From NCBI GenBank assembly GCA_016928395.1, contig JAFGKV010000114.1, positions 28,181 through 92,180 on the forward strand: DNA of 64,000 nucleotides, in the 5' to 3' direction. The position numbers were made by a program, and so were the translations under genes. Under the pieces are notes generated by a model, which ran no database searches, had not been told where the DNA came from, and saw nothing but the letters and a program-made list of their open reading frames with translations. Source of the DNA: Candidatus Fermentibacterota bacterium (GTDB lineage: Bacteria; JAFGKV01). Positions 26,800 through 35,283 of this stretch are shown here, in pieces. Position 1 is the first letter of the stretch; the number at the start of each line of letters is the position of its first letter.

Positions 26800-28191
26800 T
26801 CATGCGCCGTCGATGAGAGGACGAATCAACGGACCCGGGAGAATGCCATGCTCTCGTGGGTCCAGCCCGGCCACAATCGTGATCGAAGGGCCTGAATCGG
26901 CGAGGTCAATGGTCAGCGGGCGGTCAACCGCCCGCCCGTCCTCGTGGGTGATTATCCGCACCCGCGGCCGGAGCACGTGAGCCGGATTTGTGGTCACTAC
27001 CATTGCCAATCGACCGTCGCTCAGCCGCACGAAGGTACCAGGAGCAAACACCCCGACCATGCTGACAAAGGAAGAGAAAAGCCTGGCACTGAATGCCTTT
27101 CCCACCAGCCGCGACAGCTGCAGGATTGCCTCATCGCTACGGATGCCACGCTCACCGCTCCTGGGCGTAACCAAGTCAACAAACTCATCGGCCAGCCCAA
27201 CCAGTTCCGCCATGGGATGGATCTGCCGTTTTCCCGAAACTCGAGGGAATCCACTCAGATCATATCGCATGTGATGCTCGAATGCCACCACGACGCTGAG
27301 GCGATCCACCTGCCTCCCCAGCAAGAGCATCCGGGCACCCTCGGCAGGGTGCATCTGAAAGAGCCGCTCGTCCTCCGATGCCGATTCCCTCCGAAGACCC
27401 AATGCCAGCAGTCCCACATCATAGAGAAACGAGGCTGTGCCAAGCGCAGCGGTCTGCTCGGGCGTGAGGCCCAGATGCCGCGCATACCCCACAGCGAGCG
27501 TGGTCACTCTGACCAGGTGCGTCAACCACTCGTCCTCATGCCGCTCCATCAGTGCCAGTGACAGGACAGGAGATCTGCCTTCTACCAGTGCCTGCGTGAG
27601 TTCATACACGTAGGCACGGGCGGGACCGATAGAAATCGGACGGTGCGACATGGCACTCTCGACGATTCCCTCAAACCCCGCTCGTGCATGTACAAAGAGG
27701 CCGGACACCACCCGATGTTCCGCGTCAAGTTGATCCGGAGGACGGGCGAGATCCTTGGCTTGCAGGGCAGTAGGGGTCAAGCGGTTGAGGGTGATAGTCC
27801 GAATGCCCCGGGCTTGAAGAACCCGATGAGATCCGCCACGACTCTGGACAGCTTCAGGGGATTGCTGAAGGACGTCGATCAGTTCACTGAGGTCCTCTGC
27901 TGAGCATCCCTGGCTGAAGGTAACGCGGTCAACGCCGTGACTCTGCAGAATCCGCAAGAGATGGTCGGCGCCGGAGGTAGCCTGGAAGGTGTCGCCATCC
28001 TGAAAGACAATCTCCTCAGCCAGGATTCCCAGATCCACCGCCGCGCACCGTCGGAGCAGAGCAGCCAGCTCTTCCTCGGCTCGCTGCAGGCTTGATGCGA
28101 TGGATTGGTGGCCCCGGGGATAGAGCTGGGCCATACGAAGGGCGCTGTTGAGCGTTCGAAGGAGATCGTCGAGGCTACTGCGTGGTTGCAT
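26800..28191 (-). CDS. degenerate HD-GYP domain protein with LYP N-terminal module
   Basis: 463 aa. Residues 1-150 form a helical module beginning LRMAQLYPRGHQSIASSLQR, shared with the upstream HEAT gene. The C-terminal half resembles an HD-GYP phosphodiesterase, but the HD pair is FLYDVGLLALG (His replaced by Tyr), and the downstream HHExxDGxGYP motif reads FEHHMRYDLSGFPR. A downstream HP (QMHPAEG) is kept. It probably does not hydrolyse c-di-GMP and may be a receptor or scaffold. It starts with AAGGGA upstream, overlapping the HEAT stop by 17 nt. Confidence 0.75.
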   Translation of the reverse strand: MQPRSSLDDLLRTLNSALRMAQLYPRGHQSIASSLQRAEEELAALLRRCAAVDLGILAEEIVFQDGDTFQATSGADHLLRILQSHGVDRVTFSQGCSAEDLSELIDVLQQSPEAVQSRGGSHRVLQARGIRTITLNRLTPTALQAKDLARPPDQLDAEHRVVSGLFVHARAGFEGIVESAMSHRPISIGPARAYVYELTQALVEGRSPVLSLALMERHEDEWLTHLVRVTTLAVGYARHLGLTPEQTAALGTASFLYDVGLLALGLRRESASEDERLFQMHPAEGARMLLLGRQVDRLSVVVAFEHHMRYDLSGFPRVSGKRQIHPMAELVGLADEFVDLVTPRSGERGIRSDEAILQLSRLVGKAFSARLFSSFVSMVGVFAPGTFVRLSDGRLAMVVTTNPAHVLRPRVRIITHEDGRAVDRPLTIDLADSGPSITIVAGLDPREHGILPGPLIRPLIDGA

Positions 28192-30412
28192 CGTGGTGTC
28201 CCTTGGCTTCCTCTAGCGCGCCGCGGCACGCCTTGCGGACCGCTCCAATTCCCCATCGGGCGCGCTGCAGGACGAATCCTCGGCCGGCCCGGTCTTCCAG
28301 TGAAAGAAGCGCCTTGGCGGCGGCGAGGGCCAGTTGGTCATCCCGGGCGCGCCTGGTCCAACCGCCGACACCACGCACGGCCTCTTCCAGCGTGTCGCGA
28401 AGCGCGACAAGCTTGGCACTCCCTGCCAGACGCACGGCCCCAACGCGCACCGGCACAAATTCCGGATTCTCATGGTGTCCTCGGATGAGGGTGGCCAGCG
28501 CCCCGGCAAACTGGGCTGGGCCGAGCTCGTCCGCGGCGTCCAGGGCGATTTGCACTACCTGTGCGCTGGTGTCCCGCAAGCACCGCTCAACAGCGCGTGA
28601 CCTCTCCGATCCGCCAATTCTCATCATCGCTGAGAGTGCGGCCGATCTGACAGCCTGATCCCGGTGCGAGAGCAGCGCATCGATCTTTCCTGCCCCACGT
28701 CGTGATCCAAGAAGCCGGATAATGATCAAAGCCTCCCGCACCACTCGGGGATCGGCGTCCGAAAACCATTCGACAACCTCCTCCTCAGCACTCTGTCCGT
28801 ATTGGCACACAATCTCGTTACGCAGTTCTTCGCAGATGTCCCACTCCGGTGCCCGCGAGAGCGCCTTCATGACCGCTCGCACCCCAGGGTCGCCGAACCT
28901 CGCGGCCGTATGCCTGGCGGATACCCGCTGCCCGGGATCGGCGGAGAGCATTCCTCTGGCAAGATGATCCACCAGGGTGACGCCCAGCAGCTTGGCCATG
29001 GCCTCCTTGGGCCTGAAGCCCCGGGTGGCGAGTTCTCCCGCCAATTCCTCCGCGAGTCGCTGCAATTCGGCATACTCATCATCCTCAGCCAGGCGTACGA
29101 ATTCGGTGTGATAGTGGGACAGCACTGCCTCAACTTGCTCGGGCGTGTCGCTGAGGCAGATGAGCCCTCTCAGGTCATCCAAGTAGCTTGCGAGGACCAT
29201 CTCCTCGTGCATACCGCTCCTTAGCCGCTCACCATCAACCACGCCGAGATCGCCGCGCGGTGGGGTGGCGGCCAAGAGCGACGAGAACAGAGGATCGACG
29301 TCGTCGAGGAACCCCACTCCACGAACCACGCGCTCCTCCCACCAAGTCAGGATCTCGGAGCGTCTCGTTTCGGGCACCCCGCTCAAAGCCAGCTCTTGTG
29401 CCAGTAACGGTTCGAGTCTGACCCGACGATCATGATCGGGCACGAGATCACGAATCACAAGCCCGAGCCCGTCGTCGAGGCCGCCCCGTTCGGTCACGGC
29501 ATCCGCGATGGCTGAGGCCAGATCGGCATCGTCCATCTCATCGGCCAGCGTTGGCGCGCGGGCTTTGTGGTGAAGTGCGCTTCCGAGAAGCTCGGGCCGC
29601 CGCGCAAGTACCAGATTGGCATCCAGAGAGAGCGTTGCCCCGACCAGGGTCTTTCGCAGCGATTCCCACCGTTCGGGGTACAAATTGCGGAGTCGCTCTG
29701 CCAGGAGCCCGAGGGTGCCCACGGTCCCCTCGGCCAGGGGCGTCGTCGCCTTTGCCGGTGCGGGATGCGACCCCTTGAGACTCAGCTCTAGGAGACGGGC
29801 CAGGGCTGCCCGATCCTCGGATAGCCGCCCCAAGACATCGATCTCCTCATCGCTCATTGCCTTCTGCATCGGGCGGGGATCCCACAGGGTCAGAAGTCGG
29901 GCAAAGTGCTCCGCATCTCTCTCCCCGACCTCAGCGGGAGCGCCCACACCGTCGGCAAAGAGCCTGCCATAGTCCAACGGGTAGAGCGTAATCCTCTCGA
30001 GGCCTTGCTCGGATGCCAGTTCCGAGAGGCGAGTCTGCGGAGCCATGCGGCGAGTATCGATGGCGAGAACTCTCATCAATACGCCGAGCTCGCGGCTCTC
30101 CACATCGGCGGGGAATTCCACAGATGCCAATCCGAGTCTCAGAAATCGGTCCGAAAAGCCGGCCGGAACCTCCACGGGAACCTCGGGAGCGAGTTCGTCG
30201 AGAAAGCATTCCTGTTTGTAGACGGTAAGCTTGAGTGTGGCGCCTCCGGCCGCAAGAGACAGAATGGTCTCGCGCAGTGACTCCAGCGCTGCGGAGAACC
30301 GAGGGTGGGATGCCGGGTACAGAGCAGCGCACCGACGGGCGGCTTCGATCCCTCCCAAGAGCTTCACAATTCTACCCGCTGTCGGGGCCTGCGTGTGCGA
30401 CCGGTCAGTCAT
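28175..30412 (-). CDS. HEAT-repeat protein with LYP N-terminal module
   Basis: 745 aa. The N-terminal 140 residues include ARRCAALYPASHPRFSAALE, matching the module of the HD-GYP-like partner. The C-terminal third has HEAT repeats such as VREALIIIRLLGSRRGAG, DQAVRSAALSAMMRIGG and VVQIALDAADELGPAQ. Such solenoids bind proteins. It has no signal peptide and no enzyme motif, so a cytoplasmic scaffold is likely. The two genes are translationally coupled; the shared module suggests they bind a common partner or each other. Confidence 0.75.
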   Translation of the reverse strand: MTDRSHTQAPTAGRIVKLLGGIEAARRCAALYPASHPRFSAALESLRETILSLAAGGATLKLTVYKQECFLDELAPEVPVEVPAGFSDRFLRLGLASVEFPADVESRELGVLMRVLAIDTRRMAPQTRLSELASEQGLERITLYPLDYGRLFADGVGAPAEVGERDAEHFARLLTLWDPRPMQKAMSDEEIDVLGRLSEDRAALARLLELSLKGSHPAPAKATTPLAEGTVGTLGLLAERLRNLYPERWESLRKTLVGATLSLDANLVLARRPELLGSALHHKARAPTLADEMDDADLASAIADAVTERGGLDDGLGLVIRDLVPDHDRRVRLEPLLAQELALSGVPETRRSEILTWWEERVVRGVGFLDDVDPLFSSLLAATPPRGDLGVVDGERLRSGMHEEMVLASYLDDLRGLICLSDTPEQVEAVLSHYHTEFVRLAEDDEYAELQRLAEELAGELATRGFRPKEAMAKLLGVTLVDHLARGMLSADPGQRVSARHTAARFGDPGVRAVMKALSRAPEWDICEELRNEIVCQYGQSAEEEVVEWFSDADPRVVREALIIIRLLGSRRGAGKIDALLSHRDQAVRSAALSAMMRIGGSERSRAVERCLRDTSAQVVQIALDAADELGPAQFAGALATLIRGHHENPEFVPVRVGAVRLAGSAKLVALRDTLEEAVRGVGGWTRRARDDQLALAAAKALLSLEDRAGRGFVLQRARWGIGAVRKACRGALEEAKGHHDATTQ

Positions 30413-30626
30413 GGAATAGGGCTCCTGGATCCTGCCATAGATACGAAGAGTCGCCCGCTATGGTGTGGCTGCCGAGAGCGCCTGTCAATCCTGAGAGCAC
30501 GTCGAGCTTCATGCATCACAGCTATCCACCTTACCATTGCTCTTGACAGAAGGCTCTCGGAAGCGGTTTCTCACTGATCATCAGTCGTGTCAGGCCCACT
30601 CATGCCCTGCGCGGACGGGAAACAAC

Positions 30627-32375
30627 GTGGAGAACCATCAGTCAGTAATCGTGCAAGGACTTCCGGTAGCCGAGGGTGTGGCCCTCGGTCGCGCGTTCGT
30701 CTATTCAACCGATGTATCATGCGTTCTAAGGCGAGAGGTTCCGGACCAAGAGGTCGACCACGAGATATCTCGCTTCGTTGAAGCGAGGGAGGATGTTGAG
30801 AGATACTACGAGGCCGCCGTTGAGGAGGCGGTGAGGGACCTCGGCCAGGAAGAGGCAGACATACTGCGAAGTCACTTCCACATCGTCCGGGATCCTTACT
30901 TCATGGAGGAAGTTCCTGAGCTCATCCGCAGCCAGAACGTCAACCCGGAGTGGCTGGTCTCGGAGGGAGTTCACCGCATCGCCAAGACCTTGGGAGACAG
31001 CCCGGATTCCTATCTCCGGGAACGGGCGACCGACGTTGAAGACGTCGGTCGACAACTGCTGCACAGGCTCCTGCAGATGGAGGGAATCGGCCACATACCA
31101 GGCCATGAGCCGGTAGTGGTGGTAGCACGAGAGCTGACGCCGTCCGATATCCTCCGCCTCAAGAAGTCCCGGGTACTGGCTCTGGTGACGGAACTGGGCA
31201 CGGCAACGTCGCATGCAGCGGTGATCGCCAAGCCCCTGAACATCCCGGTAGTGATGGGAATCACGGGGCTGATGAATTCCGTGCGAACGGATGACACTAT
31301 CTTCGTCGACGGTTCCAAGGGCGAGATTCACCTCAATCCTGATCCTGCTGCCGCACGGTTGTTCCAGCGCAGGATTCGGGAGGCCCAAGACCATCGGGTA
31401 CGCATCGTCGAAGATACGACACTTCCCGCTCTCACCACGGACGGTGTAAAAGTGTCGCTCTTGGCCAATCTCGCCCATCCGGAGGAGACCCACGCGGCCC
31501 TAGCTGCGGGAGCCGAGGGAGTTGGCCTGTTCCGTACCGAGTTCGCGTTTTTGGCGGAGGGTCGGTTGCTCGATGAAGATGAGCAGTACGCCATCTATGA
31601 AGCCGTTGTCAGGGGGATGGCGGGGCGACCCGTGGTGATACGCACGCTTGATCTGGGCGGTGACAAACTGGTGCCGCATCATGAACGCCAGCTGGAGGCG
31701 AATCCCTTCCTGGGATGGCGCTCAATCCGGATATCGCTTCAGATGAAGGAAAGCTTTAAGATCCAGCTCAGATCGATACTGCGTGCCAGCGCGTCGGGAC
31801 CGACGAGCATCATGTACCCCATGATCTCGACTGTCGATGAGGTAATCGATGTCAAGGCCGTGGTGGATGAAGTGATGCGGGATTTGATGCGTGAGGGTCT
31901 CGACTACAACCCGCAGATTCCGCAGGGGATGATGATTGAGGTGCCATCAGCCGCGGTGAACATACGCGCGTTTCTCCCCCATACCGACTTCGTCAGTATC
32001 GGCACGAATGATTTGGTACAGTATGCTCTGGCTGTTGACCGCAACAATCCACGCGTCGCATCCTACTATCGACCGTGTGATCCGGCCGTACTCCGGCTCA
32101 TACGCCACACCGCCTGGACGACGCGGCGGGCCCGCAAACACACCTCGGTATGCGGTGAGATGGCCGGCCGGCCCCGATACGCCCCGTTACTCATAGGTTT
32201 GGGAGTTGATGAGCTCAGCATGGCACCGAATCTGATCCCCGCGGTGAAGCACATAATCCGGAATACGAGCCTCGCCGACGCCGCGGTCTTGGCCCGGGAT
32301 ACCCTGGCCTGTTCGACGGCTACAGAGGTGGAGAAACTGGTAGACACTTTCGTGGCCAACATACCAGGCTCGTAG
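30627..32375 (+). CDS. ptsI: PTS enzyme I, PEP-protein phosphotransferase
   Basis: 582 aa, the normal enzyme I size (about 575). It takes phosphate from phosphoenolpyruvate and passes it to HPr. The His-bearing GTATSHAAVIAKPLNIPVV segment (about residues 192-210), the FRTEFAFL region (about 305), and the C-terminal SIGTNDLVQYALAVDR identify the family. GTG 30627 follows GGGA. No ptsH or EII gene is in the window, so it may serve a nitrogen- or regulation-type PTS or act through a remote HPr. It is divergent from the HEAT gene. Confidence 0.92.
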   Translation: MENHQSVIVQGLPVAEGVALGRAFVYSTDVSCVLRREVPDQEVDHEISRFVEAREDVERYYEAAVEEAVRDLGQEEADILRSHFHIVRDPYFMEEVPELIRSQNVNPEWLVSEGVHRIAKTLGDSPDSYLRERATDVEDVGRQLLHRLLQMEGIGHIPGHEPVVVVARELTPSDILRLKKSRVLALVTELGTATSHAAVIAKPLNIPVVMGITGLMNSVRTDDTIFVDGSKGEIHLNPDPAAARLFQRRIREAQDHRVRIVEDTTLPALTTDGVKVSLLANLAHPEETHAALAAGAEGVGLFRTEFAFLAEGRLLDEDEQYAIYEAVVRGMAGRPVVIRTLDLGGDKLVPHHERQLEANPFLGWRSIRISLQMKESFKIQLRSILRASASGPTSIMYPMISTVDEVIDVKAVVDEVMRDLMREGLDYNPQIPQGMMIEVPSAAVNIRAFLPHTDFVSIGTNDLVQYALAVDRNNPRVASYYRPCDPAVLRLIRHTAWTTRRARKHTSVCGEMAGRPRYAPLLIGLGVDELSMAPNLIPAVKHIIRNTSLADAAVLARDTLACSTATEVEKLVDTFVANIPGS

Positions 32376-32550
32376 TAGTCGCCGACCCCGGTGGTATAGC
32401 CCGGTTGCTGCGTTGTGAGGAGGTTCAAGGTTCGGAGTTCACTCCAGTGGTGCGGGGTGGAGGGAGAAAGCCATGGATGAGGCTGACCTCTCCCCGAGCG
32501 AAAACCCGTGGCCTGTACAGCACACGCAGTCTCCCACAGCAGAACTCCTT

Positions 32551-33033
32551 TCAGATAGCGCTCGCCCACACCTCCCACGACACGAAACAAGGCTTCAGTC
32601 CACTATCCTTGTATGCCTTGAATCTCTTACGGCTGGCTTCCCGTAGCCGCTCGTCCCCGGGGACAGTCTCGGCAATCAACTCGGCCGTACACAGCGCGCC
32701 CGTGGGGCTTACGGAAGCCTGGATCACGACGGGACGTTCCGCTGCCGGTACTCCAATACTGATCACCACGGGGTCAAGACGGTCATCAGCGTCGTCCCCT
32801 GCGATGCCATGGGGTACAAAGATAGACGGCGGCAAGGCCCAGAGTGCACGGCTCAGGTGCCGGGCCTCTTCATCGCTGCTGACAATCACGCTGAGCTTTC
32901 CATGCGACAGGAGTGATGCGACAAGCTGAGCCACTGCGGGCCAGTGGGCTGAAGGAGGCATTTGGTAGAACACGACGCGGGGCATTGCCACTCCCGGGAC
33001 AGCGGTGGTCACTTGCTTCATGAGGGCATTCAC
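32551..33033 (-). CDS. HolC-like DNA polymerase III chi subunit
   Basis: 160 aa. The order VVFYQMPPSAHW, LSVIVSSDEEARHLSRALW, FVPHGIAGDDADDRLDPVVI and SRKRFKAYKDSGLKPCF follows HolC: a Rossmann-like N-terminal half, the LW-xx-SFLPHG loop and a C-terminal RxxFxxY helix. In the replisome, chi binds SSB and psi. HolC is mainly known from Proteobacteria and relatives, so a divergent copy in an FCB-like genome would be notable. GTG 33033 follows GGGAG at a spacing of six; ATG 33021 is also possible. No psi gene is seen. Confidence 0.7.
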   Translation of the reverse strand: MNALMKQVTTAVPGVAMPRVVFYQMPPSAHWPAVAQLVASLLSHGKLSVIVSSDEEARHLSRALWALPPSIFVPHGIAGDDADDRLDPVVISIGVPAAERPVVIQASVSPTGALCTAELIAETVPGDERLREASRKRFKAYKDSGLKPCFVSWEVWASAI

Positions 33034-33047
33034 GATACACTCCCGCC

Positions 33048-34127
33048 ATGCAACGTGCAAACCAAACCCTACTGGCAGCAGTACTACTCTTCGCGCAGTG
33101 CGGGCGCCATACCCCCCCCGCCTCACCATGGGCTCAGGCGCAACGGGGAGTCGTTCATGTCCAGGCGGATTTCCTCTCATCGTTGGACACGGCACTCATC
33201 GACCCGGGCAATGCAGGGCCTGTGCAGCACTCCAAGGTGATGATCAATGGCCAGACAAGGGATGGCATCTACATGCAGGCGCCTGCCCAGGCGCGCTTTC
33301 CCGTGTTCGTGCATCCCGGAAGTCGGGTGTCTGCATGGTGTGCCATGCTCCCGAAATCGTGGGACGGCAGCACCGACGGCGCCGAGTTCCGCATCTCCGT
33401 CATCGCTTCTGATACCCAGGACAGCGTGCTGTTGGGGGTGACTTCGCTGAATCCGATGCGCCGCGAGGAGGACCGCGCTTGGTTCCTGCGGGAGCACGAT
33501 CTCTCGCCATGGGTGGGGTCCACGGTCCTCATCGAGTTGGCGGTCGCACCCGGCCCTGCGGGCGACAGTTACCGTGACTGGTGCATCTGGGGTGAACCTG
33601 TGGTATTCTCTCCACCCTTGGCGCTCCCACGGGATACTATGGAGAGAGTCAGCCGCCAACTGGAGTCGGCGGCAATGAGCGTGGACTGGTGCTTCGTCTC
33701 GACCAGAGCACTCCATGCCACGCCAGACTCGTCGCAACTCACTTCCTCGCTCACATTGGGAGGATTGACGAGAGAAGGTCTCTATGCTCACCCTCCCTGG
33801 TCGCGTTCGGCTATCGTGACTCCGGGCCCTCGGGCGAGGCTGGTGACCTCGCTGGGGATGGTGGAATCATGCTGGAGTCGGAGCGATGGCGTCATGTTCC
33901 GTGTCCTCGCCGAGACTTCTGAACAGGCCCCGATTACTCTGTTCGAGTACATGCTTCATCCCAGGGCGAACAGATGCGACAGGGCCTGGGTGGACATCTC
34001 GGTGGATCTGTCTCGATTCTCGGGCAGCCCCGTCCGCCTGACTCTTGCCACCACGGCCGGCTGGGGAAACCATCTGCTGTGCGATTCTGTCGTGTATGGG
34101 CTGCCGCGGGTAGTCTCCGACATCTGA
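33048..34127 (+). CDS. envelope protein with an internal domain duplication
   Basis: 359 aa. The start (ANQTLLAAVLLFAQCGRH) is a signal with possible lipobox FAQC. Two copies of one beta-sandwich domain follow: one with FRISVIASDTQDSVLL and DLSPWVGSTVLIELAVAPG, the second with FRVLAETSEQAPITLFEY and DLSRFSGSPVRLTLATTAG. Both end in a W/C-DSVVYGxP-type strand. The layout suggests carbohydrate-binding, like galactose-binding-like modules. It ends four bases before a glycosyltransferase gene, so it may deliver or bind the glycan. The HolC-like gene is divergent, 15 nt away. Confidence 0.7.
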   Translation: MQRANQTLLAAVLLFAQCGRHTPPASPWAQAQRGVVHVQADFLSSLDTALIDPGNAGPVQHSKVMINGQTRDGIYMQAPAQARFPVFVHPGSRVSAWCAMLPKSWDGSTDGAEFRISVIASDTQDSVLLGVTSLNPMRREEDRAWFLREHDLSPWVGSTVLIELAVAPGPAGDSYRDWCIWGEPVVFSPPLALPRDTMERVSRQLESAAMSVDWCFVSTRALHATPDSSQLTSSLTLGGLTREGLYAHPPWSRSAIVTPGPRARLVTSLGMVESCWSRSDGVMFRVLAETSEQAPITLFEYMLHPRANRCDRAWVDISVDLSRFSGSPVRLTLATTAGWGNHLLCDSVVYGLPRVVSDI

Positions 34128-34131
34128 TTCC

Positions 34132-35205
34132 GTGCGGATTCTCTTCGTCAGCAACCATTTTCCTCCACTGCACGTAGGAGGCTATGAGATCTACTGCGCC
34201 GCCACGGCTGCCGCCCTTCGGGAGCGCGGCCACGAGGTTCTCGTGGTGACTACCGGCGATGCCTCGCTCTCTGATACCACGGTCTGCAGGGGGCTCACCT
34301 TCGATATGACGCTGGCCGATGCTGAGGCCGCACGAAAGAATAGCGAATGCCTTGCGGATCAACTGCACCGTTTCCGAGCGGATAGAGCCCTGGTCTGGAA
34401 TACCTATGGCCTGCATCATGACGCGGTCTTCAAAGCGCTGAAGATGACGCCCACGACGTGTTACCTGATGCTGCACGATTTGGCGTTCTTTGGCCCGCCC
34501 GGCCTCCGCAGCATTCCCCTGATCGCCGCCAGTCAGGTGATCCGGTTCCACTTCCTTCGCTGCGGATTTGCCGCGGAGTCGCTTCGGTTAGTCTACCCTG
34601 GCGTTCACCTTCCCCAGGCCTTCCGACACCACACGGAGAATGATCTCGTTCGCATTCTTTTCTGCGGCAGGATCATCTCCTACAAAGGGCTCCACGTCGC
34701 TCTGCTGGCACTGGAACGCCTTCCGGGGCGTTTTGCCCTGACAGTCATCGGGGAGGCGGATGCCACCCTCGACTACGGGCCGCAGATTCGTCACTGGGTT
34801 ACGGCGAACCACCTTGATTCCCGCGTCACCTTCCTCGGCGGTCTCACCCATGATCAGGTAGTGGCGGAATATGCCCGGCACGACATCGTGGTGTTCCCCT
34901 CTCTGTGGGAGGAGCCCCTGGGCCTCGTGGTGCTGGAAGCCATGGCTGCCGGTCTGCCGGTAGTCGCATCACGGCGTGGTGCACCCGTAGAGCTGATCAC
35001 GGGGGGGCGCACCGGCCTCTTCCACGAGCCGGGCAATGCGGTCGACCTTGCCCGCGCCGTGCAGGAGCTGTCGTGTGCTTCACGACGTCAGGAGATCGGC
35101 CAGGCGGCCCGGGAGAGCATCCGGCAGAGGTTCGACTTCGATCGGTACATAGAGGATATCGAAGGCATCGTGACCTCGTTGGCCCGGGAGCGTCGCGGAG
35201 GTTGA
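34132..35205 (+). CDS. GT4-family glycosyltransferase
   Basis: 357 aa with a GT-B fold: N-terminal FVSNHFPPLHVGGYEIYCAA Rossmann domain, and the C-terminal nucleotide-sugar domain with PSLWEEPLGLVVLEAMAAGL (residues about 255-275) and the EX7E type GxPVxLI...TGLFHEPGN. It adds a sugar from a nucleotide-sugar donor to a lipid, glycan or protein acceptor. GTG at 34132 follows no clear ribosome site. It is co-directional and 4 nt behind the duplicated-domain gene. The acceptor is unknown. Confidence 0.85.
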   Translation: MRILFVSNHFPPLHVGGYEIYCAATAAALRERGHEVLVVTTGDASLSDTTVCRGLTFDMTLADAEAARKNSECLADQLHRFRADRALVWNTYGLHHDAVFKALKMTPTTCYLMLHDLAFFGPPGLRSIPLIAASQVIRFHFLRCGFAAESLRLVYPGVHLPQAFRHHTENDLVRILFCGRIISYKGLHVALLALERLPGRFALTVIGEADATLDYGPQIRHWVTANHLDSRVTFLGGLTHDQVVAEYARHDIVVFPSLWEEPLGLVVLEAMAAGLPVVASRRGAPVELITGGRTGLFHEPGNAVDLARAVQELSCASRRQEIGQAARESIRQRFDFDRYIEDIEGIVTSLARERRGG

Positions 35206-35237
35206 AGCGCCCCGCGTTGACGCGGAGCGCTTCAACC
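35200..35237 (+). terminator. long hairpin spanning the glycosyltransferase stop codon
   Basis: ggttgaagcgc pairs with gcgcttcaacc (11 bp), then a C/A mismatch and an inner ccgcg/cgcgg stem with loop ttga. The hairpin includes the TGA at 35203-35205. There is no T-tract, so it may act with Rho, stabilise the 3' end, or do nothing. A similarly built hairpin stands downstream of the subtilase gene. Confidence 0.55.
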
Positions 35238-35283
35238 CACACCTTGTGCGACTCCTGCCGCACCACACCCTTGGAGGTCTCCC

